Origin: Candidatus Poribacteria bacterium
GTDB taxonomy: Bacteria; Poribacteria; WGA-4E; JAJDTR01
Assembly (NCBI GenBank): GCA_022827055.1
Contig: JAJDTR010000108.1
Span: forward strand, 1 to 58,374
Reading direction: 5' to 3'
DNA: 58,374 nucleotides
The translations under genes and the position numbers were made by a program. Shown here piece by piece: positions 1 through 8,663 of the stretch (its first letter is position 1; the number at the start of each line of letters is the position of its first letter). Below the pieces are notes generated by a model that saw nothing but the letters and a program-made list of their open reading frames with translations, was not told the origin of the DNA and did not search any database.

Positions 1-70
1 CGACAGACATCAGATCGGGACGGTGCTCATCGTCAATCAGCAGCAGGATGTGCGGTTTCTTGTCAGGCAT
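1..70 (-). CDS. Sulfatase family protein, N-terminal fragment cut by the window edge
   Basis: Only the first 23 codons are present, reading leftward off the window. The peptide begins MPDKKPHILLLIDDEHRPD, which matches the N-terminal strand of alkaline-phosphatase-superfamily sulfatases, where an Asp-Asp or Asp-Asp-Glu binds calcium. No signal peptide is visible, so a cytoplasmic enzyme is likely. A good ribosome site (GGAG, about 5 bases before the ATG at 70) supports the start. A full sulfatase lies immediately upstream on the same strand. The catalytic CxPxR motif is outside the window, so the family call rests on the N-terminus and the context. Confidence 0.7.
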   Translation of the reverse strand, partial: MPDKKPHILLLIDDEHRPDLMSV

Positions 71-504
71 AGATTCTCCAGCAGCAGTATGACAGTATTC
101 AAATGTTAATTGCCATGTAGACGTGGACAACGGAATAACAACACATTCATTGATGGGTGCGCTACAAAAGACGACTCGTGGCGCTTGTACCCGCGGAGAC
201 GGGCTCGGTGCGGTTGGAAACCGCACCTACTAGGGTGTATAAATGATTCTTGGTCTTACTATTGCCAGCGGATGAGCAAGTAATGCCCTTTTAGGCGCTC
301 AATGAACAGCGCGATTAGAGATCTATTATAGGAGCGATCTCCGAATCGCGACCCCATTGTCGGGAATCGGATATGTCGGGAATTGGAAGGGATCTCTATG
401 GGAACTCTATCGCGGTCGTTATTCACTTCCTTGATCGCTCGCTATCCACTCGCTTGATTCTCCTACTAAAGATGATGTGCATGAATCCCGTTAGCAGTTC
501 GGTG
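71..504. repeat. Spacer with palindromic repeat units between two sulfatase genes
   Basis: No gene is seen here. At 207-227 there is a perfect 9-bp stem (GGTGCGGTT and its complement) around the loop GGA. At 331-350 begins a unit with the text GGAGCGATCTCCGAATCG that recurs in the same orientation at 2001, on the other side of the sulfatase gene. From about 391 to 466 the text is built from words such as CTATCGC, CGCTCGC and CACTCGCTTGAT; this family recurs in at least six other spacers of the window. The promoter of the gene starting at 70 should also lie here but was not identified. Confidence 0.6.
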
Positions 505-1953
505 TTACGCAACGCCCCAACCGCGATATTTGTCCGGGTTTGCAAACTCCTGCCCCAAATCAAGAAACCCTCGAGGTCCCCGCTTTCCGTATTCAAACGG
601 ATCGTGGGTCACCTCCATCCAGCGGTGAAGCCGCGCCTCCATTTCCTCCAGCGCAGGCCGCGCCTCCGACGCGTCCGCTAGATTGACCATCTCCAAGGGA
701 TCTTCAGCTCGGTCAAACAACCAGGGGCCTCGTTCGTTCCCATACCACCGGGCGTATGTCCAGCGCTCAGTGCGAACCCCGCGCCATCGCCCAACCCAAC
801 CATCCCGATCGGGCCAGCCGTGTGCCATGTTCTGCAGGTACACGGAATCCGATGCCTCTCGTACAAGATTCGCATTGCACGAAACGTCCTCCCCATGAGC
901 CAATTCTTCCGCTGTCGAGCCGGACTCCCCGCGCCATACGCTTGAAACATCTCGTCCCTGCAGCCCGTCCGGCAGGGGCATGCCGCAGGCTCCGAGCAAC
1001 GTCGGCATGATGTCAATCGCTCCCATAAAAGCATCGCTGCGCCTGCCGGCAGGTGTCGCCCCAGGCCAGCGCAGGACAAACGGGACATGGATCGACTCCT
1101 CATACGGGGTGGCTTTGGAAGCGCGCATCGACTCGTGCATCCAGTGGTCGAACGGCTTTCCGTAACCGTGGCTGGAGAGATGGTCGCCGTGGTCGGACGT
1201 ATAGCAGACGATGGTGTTATCATCGATACCAAGGCGTTCCAGCGCTGCCATGAGTCTCGCCATCTGCTCGTCAAGCCCGGTGCAGCACCCGTAATAGTCG
1301 GCGATTTCCTTTCGCGCGAAATCCACCATCTGTTCCGGCACGTTGCCGGGCACATCCATCGCGGCAGGGTCGTACATCGAACACGCCTCAGGATACTGCT
1401 CATAGGGCCAATGCGGCGGACGCCAAGACACAAACAGCGCGAACGGATCATCGGGTCGGGAGTCCAGATGCCGTTCCATGAATCGAATCGCCAAATTCGT
1501 CTCCACCTCCGGCGCCCAGCCTTCGTAAACTGTCGGTCCCGACTCATTCTCGAAATAGCTGCGGTCAAAAAAACCGGAGCCACCGTGGAGTGCAGCGAGG
1601 TAATCAAGACCGTAGCGCTCCTCTTCAGGATAGGGACCTTTCCCGAGATGAAACGTTCCCACTTGTCCCGTGCCGTAACCGTGTTCGCGCAAGCTGCCCG
1701 GCAATGTCGGGATGTCGGTTCGCGGGCGATATTCGTTGTCGATGACAAGGTTTTGCCACCCGTACCGCCCGGTGAGCAAAATCGCGCGATACGGGGAACA
1801 TAGAGGGTGGTTGGAAAACATATTGTCGCACACCATCCCTTCGGCGGCGAGACGGTCTATTGACGGCGTTTGAACAACAGGGTTGCCGTTACACCCAAGA
1901 GCGCTGTAGCGTTGCTGATCAGAAAAAACAAACAGAATATTGGGGCGATTCAT
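505..1953 (-). CDS. Sulfatase (arylsulfatase-like, cytoplasmic), 482 aa
   Basis: A full-length sulfatase of the alkaline phosphatase superfamily, expected to hydrolyse sulfate esters, probably on a carbohydrate. It begins MNRPNILFVFSDQQRYSALG and carries the catalytic motif CSPYRAILLTG, with Cys52 as the residue expected to be converted to formylglycine. YTSDHGDHLSSHG supplies further metal ligands. No signal peptide is present, which argues for action on imported substrate. A TTG seven codons upstream (1974) is in frame, but the ATG at 1953 has GGAA about 6 bases before it and starts exactly at the family N-terminus, so it is preferred. The gene lies between two direct-repeat units (331 and 2001) on the strand of the neighbouring catabolic genes. 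The substrate is not predictable from sequence alone. Confidence 0.9.
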   Translation of the reverse strand: MNRPNILFVFSDQQRYSALGCNGNPVVQTPSIDRLAAEGMVCDNMFSNHPLCSPYRAILLTGRYGWQNLVIDNEYRPRTDIPTLPGSLREHGYGTGQVGTFHLGKGPYPEEERYGLDYLAALHGGSGFFDRSYFENESGPTVYEGWAPEVETNLAIRFMERHLDSRPDDPFALFVSWRPPHWPYEQYPEACSMYDPAAMDVPGNVPEQMVDFARKEIADYYGCCTGLDEQMARLMAALERLGIDDNTIVCYTSDHGDHLSSHGYGKPFDHWMHESMRASKATPYEESIHVPFVLRWPGATPAGRRSDAFMGAIDIMPTLLGACGMPLPDGLQGRDVSSVWRGESGSTAEELAHGEDVSCNANLVREASDSVYLQNMAHGWPDRDGWVGRWRGVRTERWTYARWYGNERGPWLFDRAEDPLEMVNLADASEARPALEEMEARLHRWMEVTHDPFEYGKRGPRGFLDLGQEFANPDKYRGWGVA

Positions 1954-2165
1954 GGGAATTTCCGTATGTAGCAATGATTAACAGTAATTGCGCGCCTGAA
2001 GGAGCGATCTCCGAATCGTGGCCTGTCGGGAATCGGAGAGGGGTCTCTATCGTGTTCCTTAACCAGCCGCTTGATCTGTTAGTTTGCGCATACCACAATC
2101 TAACAGATTGTGGTACAGAAGGATGTCAATACCTACAAAGATGTGTACTTACTTAGTCGCTATGG
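1954..2165. repeat. Spacer with repeat unit and an 11-bp stem palindrome
   Basis: The unit GGAGCGATCTCCGAATCG starts at 2001 and is followed by CTATCG and CGCTTGATC text, mirroring 331-466. At 2091-2115 a perfect 11-bp inverted repeat (left arm TACCACAATCT) surrounds the loop AAC. The same palindrome recurs, shortened, at 50288-50306. No gene was found. Confidence 0.6.
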
Positions 2166-3011
2166 CTATAAATCCTCTTGGGCGTAGGCTTTCCAGAGCC
2201 CCTCGATTTCCTCGGCGGGGAGCGGTCCGCCGTGAAGAATCATGCGGTAGCGGTGACACATTGCCGACCCGGCGGGTAGATCAATGGATTGCGGGATACA
2301 GGGTGAAGGGTTAATTCCCCGCTGCGCATCTACGCGCCATTTCACTGGATGACCGGGGTTATCGGGATGATCGCAGACGGTGATTCCGGCACCACTCTCG
2401 CTCTTTTCTATGGGAACGTACAGGTCCACCCACGCCGCCGCCTGCTGCTCGGTGTCGTCATCCTCCATGCCGAAGGAGTTGAGAACGGTTGCGCCGTAAT
2501 CACTTCTATACGGCATACGTATGAACAATCCGCCGTACTCGTGCTGTTCAATGTGCACATCCGCAATGGAGCGGAGCGTCCAATCCAGGTCTAGCAAAAG
2601 CAAATCGCCGTCTGCGCGCAACGACCAATCTTGCCGTTCCGCAATCACATGGCTGCCGTCCGCATGATGCCAAACGGTCTCGATCCTCCAACGCGGCGGT
2701 TCCGTTTCCAAGATACGCGGGGTGCTAGGTTGAATCAGACCGACCACCTGATTGGGACGCTGCCCCGGATAGTGCCAAAAGTCGCATCCGTTGACGTCGG
2801 TGAACGCCGTCTGAATCCCATGCTGGTGCGGATGGTGCCACGGGCTATCCGCGGTGAGACAGATGCTGCCGTCCGCAGTGCGCAGCGGATGGATGTAAGG
2901 TAACATGCCCGGTCGGGCGTTGTGCTGCAACACCACCTTACCGAGAGAGGTGTCATCGACGAACAGACAATCGTTCTCGGCGCGGAGATTCCAGCGTGAA
3001 GCGACAGGCAT
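2166..3011 (-). CDS. DUF6807 (PmoA-like) family protein, 281 aa
   Basis: Matches the DUF6807 family, also annotated as methane oxygenase PmoA-like. The name is misleading: these soluble beta-sandwich proteins are common in carbohydrate-catabolism clusters and their activity is not established. Family signatures seen are LPYIHPLRTADG, PWHHPHQHGIQTAF with clustered histidines, NGCDFWHYPGQ, and near the C-terminus DHPDNPGHPVKWRV. The ATG at 3011 has a strong AAGGAG 8 bases upstream, so it is preferred to the longer reading from 3083. No signal peptide is seen. A second member of the family lies at 35035-35865. The protein sits on the same strand as the sulfatases and probably acts with them. Confidence 0.85.
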   Translation of the reverse strand: MPVASRWNLRAENDCLFVDDTSLGKVVLQHNARPGMLPYIHPLRTADGSICLTADSPWHHPHQHGIQTAFTDVNGCDFWHYPGQRPNQVVGLIQPSTPRILETEPPRWRIETVWHHADGSHVIAERQDWSLRADGDLLLLDLDWTLRSIADVHIEQHEYGGLFIRMPYRSDYGATVLNSFGMEDDDTEQQAAAWVDLYVPIEKSESGAGITVCDHPDNPGHPVKWRVDAQRGINPSPCIPQSIDLPAGSAMCHRYRMILHGGPLPAEEIEGLWKAYAQEDL

Positions 3012-3105
3012 AAAATTTTCTCCTTGGTAAATTGCGATTATAGTTTTTCTAAGAGGGCACCGCGCACATTTCGTTGATGCCAATTGAAACGTGGCCGTTA
3101 AGTAC

Positions 3106-4134
3106 CTATTTTGAGACAGTTTTTACGGTAAGCTGAACCTCGAGTCCAGAGGCAGCTTTTTCAAGCCTTCTCTTCAAGGTTTTTGTGCTGCCAAGGGTTA
3201 TAATGTAATACTTTCCAACTATTCTATGTTTTTGGCTAGGTTGCGATATAGTAACCCAACTAACGCCAAGATTGTACACGTGATCGAGTCCTAACCTTTC
3301 AAGTACTTTGACAAAAGTATCCGTTCCATTACGTTCTGCGATTGTTTCTCCATTCATTGTAACCTCTAAGCGAGTAAGCTGTAGTCTGCCTGAGCCACTA
3401 GCTGTAACTCCAGAGCCACTGGATGGTGCCCTTTGTGTCTGAGTAATAGTGCTGCCGCTCGCTTGTCTACTTTCGAGGCTTTTAAGGAAATCCAACACTT
3501 GGTGGGCGGCTGGTTCATCTCCGCATAATTCTTTTACTTTCTCTGCTACAACATCTCGCAATAACTCATCTGCTTCCTCTACCAATGCGGTCCATGCTTT
3601 TGGTAAGGCGTTCGCTATTCGTTGCTGTCTGACGACGGCATGGTGGTCCGTTACTATTGCTTCTCTAGCCTCACCAGTGCAGACAGATTCATATTTGAGA
3701 TATCTTTGCAACAGTTCAGCACTTTCTCCATTGTCCATTTCTTCTAGATTGATGATGCGAACCCTGCGTTCATCGTATGATCCTTCTCCAGTTCCATAGA
3801 AAAAGTGCCATTCTTTCCCATCAGTTAAGATAAGAACTGGTACACCATTGTGATAAGCGTAGCTAAATAGTTGTTCCTCCGCGCCAGCATTAATCTTCCC
3901 AACTCTTTTGACCTCGACTAAAATTTTCGGTGCCGAGGGTGGATGGAATAACGCAAAGTCTACCCTTCCGGAGTTCACTGAGTATTCACGGATGAAAACC
4001 TGACGATTATATATGTTCCAACCTAAGGCTTGGAGTAATCTCTTCACGATAAACTCACAAACATCGTCTTCGTCTCCAAATATCCCATCTTTTAATCCCT
4101 TACGTATGTCGACAATATGCCCTTCGAGTGTCAT
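3106..4134 (-). CDS. HsdR_N-like PD-(D/E)xK nuclease domain protein, 342 aa
   Basis: The N-terminal 170 residues resemble the type I restriction enzyme R subunit N-terminal domain (HSDR_N). GRVDFALFH followed by ILVEVKR gives the PD-(D/E)xK core, with Asp59, Glu74 and Lys76 as candidate catalytic residues. A helical middle region (180-230) leads through a Ser/Gly/Thr-rich linker to a C-terminal domain of about 90 residues (from LQLTRLEVTMNGE) that, from memory, recurs in several restriction-like proteins; its text includes GTDTFVKVLERLGL and YYIITLGSTKTLKRRLEK. No helicase, HsdM or HsdS gene is adjacent, so this is not a complete restriction system. GGAGG lies 12 bases before the ATG. Role unknown; a defence or DNA-repair nuclease is possible. 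Confidence 0.7.
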   Translation of the reverse strand: MTLEGHIVDIRKGLKDGIFGDEDDVCEFIVKRLLQALGWNIYNRQVFIREYSVNSGRVDFALFHPPSAPKILVEVKRVGKINAGAEEQLFSYAYHNGVPVLILTDGKEWHFFYGTGEGSYDERRVRIINLEEMDNGESAELLQRYLKYESVCTGEAREAIVTDHHAVVRQQRIANALPKAWTALVEEADELLRDVVAEKVKELCGDEPAAHQVLDFLKSLESRQASGSTITQTQRAPSSGSGVTASGSGRLQLTRLEVTMNGETIAERNGTDTFVKVLERLGLDHVYNLGVSWVTISQPSQKHRIVGKYYIITLGSTKTLKRRLEKAASGLEVQLTVKTVSK

Positions 4135-4353
4135 AGTTCAAAATGTCCTCCAAAGATTGTTTGGCGTTACAGTCGATAACCGTTCTTGTTCCAAGTGGTG
4201 ACTATGCCACCGCCATATTCTTTAACGCCGATGGAAGCACGGATTTTGTGTTTTCGTCGTCAAAGACATTTAGATGTCCGCTGTGCTCATCAAGGCTCAT
4301 CCCCGCGCATCCTTGGTCTTTGTCGAACGATTTTACATGCGAGTCTCTTGACA

Positions 4354-5238
4354 TCACTCTATATGACGCGTCTTGATATCTCCCCACGTCAAGGATATCT
4401 TCTCCTGCGGATTGACGGCTAGGCTCATTATTCCCCTAATTTCGTCGTCACTCATCGCCCTATTCCAGAAGCGGACTTCGTCATATCTCGCGGGGAATAA
4501 CCCGTTACCCGGATTATTGCCATCGCCCACCGCATGAATACCCAGCCATAATTCCCGTCTAGCAGTTTCTTGATTCGGCTTGCTGTTGAGCGCTCTCGAA
4601 AAGTCGCCTGCCTTGCCGACAAACTCACCATCAATGTAGGCCCGAAGCTCCTTGGCGGCTTCGTCGCGCACCCCAGCTATATGGTGCCATTTTCCATCGT
4701 TTAGCTTCGGCTTTTCCGCTATGACGCCGGGGGTGCCGTTGCCCGAAGCCACAAATACGTTCACCGCGGCAAATCGAAACTTGTCGTCCCCGTCATTGTC
4801 TGAAAAGAAGAACATCGACCAGTGCCCTTTGTTATGACCATTGGGGCCATGTCCTCCGAAGATAAGATGCCCGTGGAAGCCGCTTACAACAGCCTCAGGC
4901 ACCTTGGGTGCTTTGGCTGTAGTCATCAGCCAAAGTTCGGCAGTGAACGAGTCTCGTTCCGCCTCAATTAGTTCGGGTGTTAGACCGATTTCCACATACC
5001 CGGTCTCGCCGTCAAGTTCTAACGCCCTACCCCGTTTCCCCTGAACGATTTTTGTCCCGCCGATGATTTTTCCGCCTTTCGTTTTGCCCGTGAGATCCTG
5101 CGCTACCCCGCCGGTCACACCATCAAAGGGAAGGTATAGCAATAAACTATCGTCAAAGGCTTCGATAGGCAAAATCGCCATGACAAAAAACACACCGGTA
5201 GCTATCGCGATGAACAGATTCGTTCTGCGTCTTGGCAA
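4354..5238 (-). CDS. Secreted LamG-domain protein (paralogue A), 294 aa
   Basis: An exported concanavalin-like (Laminin_G_3) protein. A basic N-terminus and a hydrophobic stretch (LFIAIATGVFFVMAILPIEA) form a signal peptide. One LamG fold follows, with family words VAQDLTGKTKGG, RGRALELDGETGYVEI, SFTAELWL, GKWHHIAGVRDE, LRAYIDGEFVG and ARYDEVRFWNRAMSDDEI. Such domains bind carbohydrate or protein at the cell surface. The frame opens at a TTG at 5271, but a TTG at 5238 has AGGAG about 10 bases upstream and aligns with the start of the neighbouring paralogue, so 5238 is used. The C-terminal tail is shared with that paralogue (SLAVNPQEKISLTWGDIK), which may be a short sorting or anchoring segment. 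Confidence 0.85.
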   Translation of the reverse strand: MPRRRTNLFIAIATGVFFVMAILPIEAFDDSLLLYLPFDGVTGGVAQDLTGKTKGGKIIGGTKIVQGKRGRALELDGETGYVEIGLTPELIEAERDSFTAELWLMTTAKAPKVPEAVVSGFHGHLIFGGHGPNGHNKGHWSMFFFSDNDGDDKFRFAAVNVFVASGNGTPGVIAEKPKLNDGKWHHIAGVRDEAAKELRAYIDGEFVGKAGDFSRALNSKPNQETARRELWLGIHAVGDGNNPGNGLFPARYDEVRFWNRAMSDDEIRGIMSLAVNPQEKISLTWGDIKTRHIE

Positions 5239-5470
5239 TTTCTTATCGCTCCTCTTCTGCGTTATTTCCAATAAAATTTTTCATCGCGAGGATAATCGAA
5301 CCTTCGAGCGCTAGCAATCAGAACCGCAATTCCAATCTTACCCAGTTCTAAGGGTATTAACCAACATCGTGGCAACAATCAACGAGGGGGGTCAAGGTGA
5401 TGAAGCAAGAATTTCCGCGTATTCTGAAGTCCCGGCTCGTGATACGTCCTACCTGTCTGGTCAAAAAGAC

Positions 5471-6343
5471 CTAATCTCCCTCCACACGCTTTGCTTTAAT
5501 CTCGCCCCACGTCAAAGATAGCTTCTGCAACGGATTTACCGCGAGCGTCATGTATCGCGCCGCGTCGTCTTGAGTCATGGCTACATTCCAGAATCGAACT
5601 TCGTCAACCGTGGCTGGAAGGAACCCGGTGCCGGTCTGTTCGGCGTGATTCGGTATATGGATCCCGATCCAGATGTGCTTTCGTCCGCCATCAGCTTTGT
5701 TGAGACTTCGGTTGCGTTCGCCCTCCGCACCGACCAACCGTCCGTTGATAAGGAGTCGAATCTCTTTGGCGTCTTCGTCACGAACCGCGGCGATATGATG
5801 CCACTCCCCGTCGTTCAGGTGAAACGTGTTGTCTGCGACAACACCTTGCGGACCGCCGCTCGTATGCGAATTTATGTTAATGGTGTAGAAAGAGAGGTTG
5901 TCCCCGTTTTGCAGGAACATTGACCAATGACCGTGGAAGTGTTCATCGGGGCCATACCCGCCGAAAACCAGATATCCGCGTAGTCGTTTGACCGGCTGAT
6001 CGACGGCAATTTCCGGACCTTTGGCTTTGGTTTTGAGCCATAGCTCTGCTGTGAAGGAGTTCCTCACGGCCTCAATCATGTCGGGAGTCAGTTCAACCTC
6101 AAGGTACCCGCTTTCACCGTCCAGTTCCAGCGCTTTGCCGCGAATACCGTGAACAATCTTTGCACCGCCGTTGATAACGCCGCCCTTCGTTTTCCCGGTC
6201 AAGTCCTGCGCTACCTTTGCGTCGCCGCTGTCGAAAGAAAGATAAAGCAGCAGGTTCTCATTAAACGCTTTAACGGGCAACACCGAGGCTGCCAAAAATA
6301 TGCAGACTCCTATGGCGATGGTGAGGTTTTTTGTTGTTTTCAT
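5471..6343 (-). CDS. Secreted LamG-domain protein (paralogue B), 290 aa
   Basis: A close paralogue of the gene at 4354-5238, in the same order and orientation, so a tandem duplication is likely. It has a signal peptide (MKTTKNLTIAIGVCIFLAASVLPVKA) and a single LamG domain with VAQDLTGKTKGG, RGKALELDGESGYLEV, SFTAELWLKTKAKG, GEWHHIAAVRDED, IRLLINGRLVG and TVDEVRFWNVAMTQDDA. The tail LAVNPLQKLSLTWGEIK again matches the paralogue. The ATG at 6343 has GGGAGAAG a few bases upstream and is preferred to the longer frame opening at 6367. It probably binds extracellular glycan or protein; no catalytic residues are recognised. Confidence 0.85.
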   Translation of the reverse strand: MKTTKNLTIAIGVCIFLAASVLPVKAFNENLLLYLSFDSGDAKVAQDLTGKTKGGVINGGAKIVHGIRGKALELDGESGYLEVELTPDMIEAVRNSFTAELWLKTKAKGPEIAVDQPVKRLRGYLVFGGYGPDEHFHGHWSMFLQNGDNLSFYTININSHTSGGPQGVVADNTFHLNDGEWHHIAAVRDEDAKEIRLLINGRLVGAEGERNRSLNKADGGRKHIWIGIHIPNHAEQTGTGFLPATVDEVRFWNVAMTQDDAARYMTLAVNPLQKLSLTWGEIKAKRVEGD

Positions 6344-6441
6344 GAACTCTTCTCCCAGGCAGGTCAATCCTCACGGGCTCGTTGTTAATCACGTTGATTC
6401 TCGCTGTCACCTCAACCAATATCCTAGTCAAATCTACATGA

Positions 6442-6755
6442 CGTGTCAAGGTAGATTTCAAACTCGAGGCAATATGAGGGTGAAAGTTCAAGCACGTATT
6501 AAAACAAACATTATCTATCGCATAGACTAGAATGAGCGGCAGTGGAAGAATGGGAGTTTCATCAAGGGTTACGGCATACGGAGTATGCCTACTACATTCG
6601 TGTCAAGAAAGATGTTCAAACTTGAGGCAACATGAGGGTAAAATTCCAAGCACGTTTCAAAACAAACGTTAGCTATCGTATTGACTAGAATGAGCGGCAG
6701 TGGAAGGATGGGAGTTTCATCAAGGGTTACGGCATACGGAGTATGCCTACTACAT
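6442..6755. repeat. Tandem duplication of about 157 bp, two copies
   Basis: Two imperfect direct copies lie head to tail: 6442-6598 and 6599-6755. Both contain CACGT..AAAACAAAC, TAGAATGAGCGGCAGTGGA and GGGAGTTTCATCAAGGGTTA, and both end with a 7-bp stem palindrome (GGCATAC, loop GGA, GTATGCC; 6573-6589 and 6730-6746). The right end of the second copy overlaps the last codon and stop of the membrane protein gene ending at 6750. The spacer 6344-6749 holds nothing else apart from the promoter region of the LamG gene. Confidence 0.8.
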
Positions 6756-8663
6756 GGTGCCGCCGAAGAATATGAACCGACCCATAATATCGCCGATTAT
6801 CGTCCAGACGCTCCCGACGATGTATTCCCCCAAGATAAGCCCAAGGAATAGAGGGCGGGCGCGGCGGTATTGTCCGACGCCGCCGTACCTTATCAACAAC
6901 CACTTCATCGCAAAGCCGATAAACATGGAGAACCAGAAGTGGTTGATGTCGAGGCTGTTCGCTATGGCGTACCCGCCCGGGTGCAGCCGCCACCAGAGAA
7001 ATCGCTGGCGCATGGCAATCAGAAAGACCGACGCGCCAAAACCGATGCCTATCGTCTGTATGCCGGAAACCTCGATTTTTTTGGAAGGATAGGCAATCCA
7101 GTCCGCCACCCGCGTGTAGATGACATCGGCGAACCGTTGCAGCGAACTGCCGCCCGAGGAGTAAGCCACATGCAGATAAACCCAGAACAGACTGAGTGTC
7201 CCTACAACCAAAGCGACTGCCATTGCCAGAAATATCCGCCTGTTTCCGACTCCGGCACGGTCAAGCAGCGCCAATCCCTCCATCTGATGCGGCTGTGGAT
7301 GCCCCCGGTAGGTGAAGTTGAAGAACCCCAACATCGACATCACCGTTAGATTCCGATACCCAATGCGGCGCGCTCCGAAAACATCGGGCAGCATCTGATC
7401 GGGTCCCGTGAAATGGAAATCGTGCATGGGGACACCCATCTCGGCGCGAAATCGGGTTAATCCGAGCGACACCAGATAGTAGAGCAGAAAGAATGCAAGG
7501 CTTAACCAGATCGCCATACCAGCCCTCCACAGGAATAGGGTCATAAATCCGATTCCCAGAACGATGGTCAATACCGCTTTCCGGTAATTTGCCTGTTCAT
7601 CGACATCGATTCCAGAGGCGCGCCTGAACATAACGTGGAAGTATTTTCTATTTACCCAAATTGCAATCACTGCCATTCCGACCAATGCGCCGAACGATTG
7701 CTGATTGAGTGAAACCAGATATCCGGTGTAGGCAACATGGCGCGCGCCTAGCATCTCGGCGATAACCCGCTGTACCTTCATCAGAAAGAAAAAGAAGGCG
7801 CAGGAAAACGACATGTCCAACGGCATAAAGAATCCCAAGCCAATGACGGGAAAAACGAAACCGAGTTGGAGACTACCTATGGCGCTCCACGGCTTGGTGG
7901 TGAATAGATTGGACAGTTCGTTTTCGTATGGGTGGATGCGCAACCTCGGGATAACGGGGTAGAGTGAAGACAGTCCGTTAAGCAACGCAATTCCTCCAGA
8001 GATGCCGAATCCAAGCCACAACAGTCGACTCCTCCAAATGGGCGTTCTGGGATTAGTCAGTTCAAGCGGCAGTTGAATAATCGGATAGGAGAGCCGCTCA
8101 TTTTCCACCCACGGACGGCGGAACAACACGGCAATGGCGCCCATAACCATTACCAACATCACGACAAACGCCGACCAGCACAGCGCGGGGATGAGCCACG
8201 GTTCAATGTGTTGCTCGACATAGAGAGTGGATTCTCCCCGGAAGTAGGTTTGCAGCACGCCTTTGTCGCTCACCGATAACCACGACGGAATATATCGGGC
8301 GAACAGGTTCTGCCAGTCGTTCTCCGGAGAGGCAACTCGGAACGGATATTCCATAACCGGCACCAGCGTTTGCATCATCTGGAACGACTGTATCGCCGAG
8401 GTCAGGCTCAACATGATGTAGATGGTTATCAACTCCCCGTGCGTCAGTGATAGCCGCGGCGCAAATCTCGCCATTGGACGGTTGAACAGGGCTAACACAA
8501 ACACGATGAACACGACGTTGAAGAAAGGGGAGATGATGGTGGGAATCGACTGGTACTGATAGGGTTGGCGGGAGAGGACTAGCCAGTAACAGTTAATCGG
8601 GATAAGGATCATCCCGATTAGGATGATCCGGAGTGAAATTCCTGGTGGCTGGCTCTGTTTCAA
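6750..8663 (-). CDS. DUF6785/DUF6784-type polytopic membrane protein (copy 1), 637 aa
   Basis: A large inner-membrane protein with roughly 13-14 hydrophobic segments, starting IILIGMILIPINCYWLVL. It belongs to the family seen as DUF6785 plus DUF6784 in Planctomycetes and Poribacteria. Conserved features shared with the second copy (10832-12748) are VPVMEYPFRVASPENDW near the first quarter, FFMPLDMSFS, the motif TGPDQML, GHPQPHQMEG and a C-terminal GVGQYRRARPLFLGL. The family has no established function; size and topology suggest a transporter, and the placement among sulfatases and sugar enzymes suggests substrates from that pathway. The start is a TTG with no clear ribosome site, so it is uncertain. 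The last codon and stop lie within the repeat at 6599-6755. Confidence 0.75.
   Translation of the reverse strand: MKQSQPPGISLRIILIGMILIPINCYWLVLSRQPYQYQSIPTIISPFFNVVFIVFVLALFNRPMARFAPRLSLTHGELITIYIMLSLTSAIQSFQMMQTLVPVMEYPFRVASPENDWQNLFARYIPSWLSVSDKGVLQTYFRGESTLYVEQHIEPWLIPALCWSAFVVMLVMVMGAIAVLFRRPWVENERLSYPIIQLPLELTNPRTPIWRSRLLWLGFGISGGIALLNGLSSLYPVIPRLRIHPYENELSNLFTTKPWSAIGSLQLGFVFPVIGLGFFMPLDMSFSCAFFFFLMKVQRVIAEMLGARHVAYTGYLVSLNQQSFGALVGMAVIAIWVNRKYFHVMFRRASGIDVDEQANYRKAVLTIVLGIGFMTLFLWRAGMAIWLSLAFFLLYYLVSLGLTRFRAEMGVPMHDFHFTGPDQMLPDVFGARRIGYRNLTVMSMLGFFNFTYRGHPQPHQMEGLALLDRAGVGNRRIFLAMAVALVVGTLSLFWVYLHVAYSSGGSSLQRFADVIYTRVADWIAYPSKKIEVSGIQTIGIGFGASVFLIAMRQRFLWWRLHPGGYAIANSLDINHFWFSMFIGFAMKWLLIRYGGVGQYRRARPLFLGLILGEYIVGSVWTIIGDIMGRFIFFGGTM

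Noticed and set aside
678..1803. Long open frames on both strands (356 aa minus, 238 aa plus) inside the sulfatase gene
   Set aside because: They lie over the sulfatase frame, which has clear family motifs; these frames show only basic, low-complexity translations.
6442..6755. Possible insertion sequence ends
   Set aside because: The two copies are directly adjacent, with no coding sequence between them, so this is a tandem duplication.
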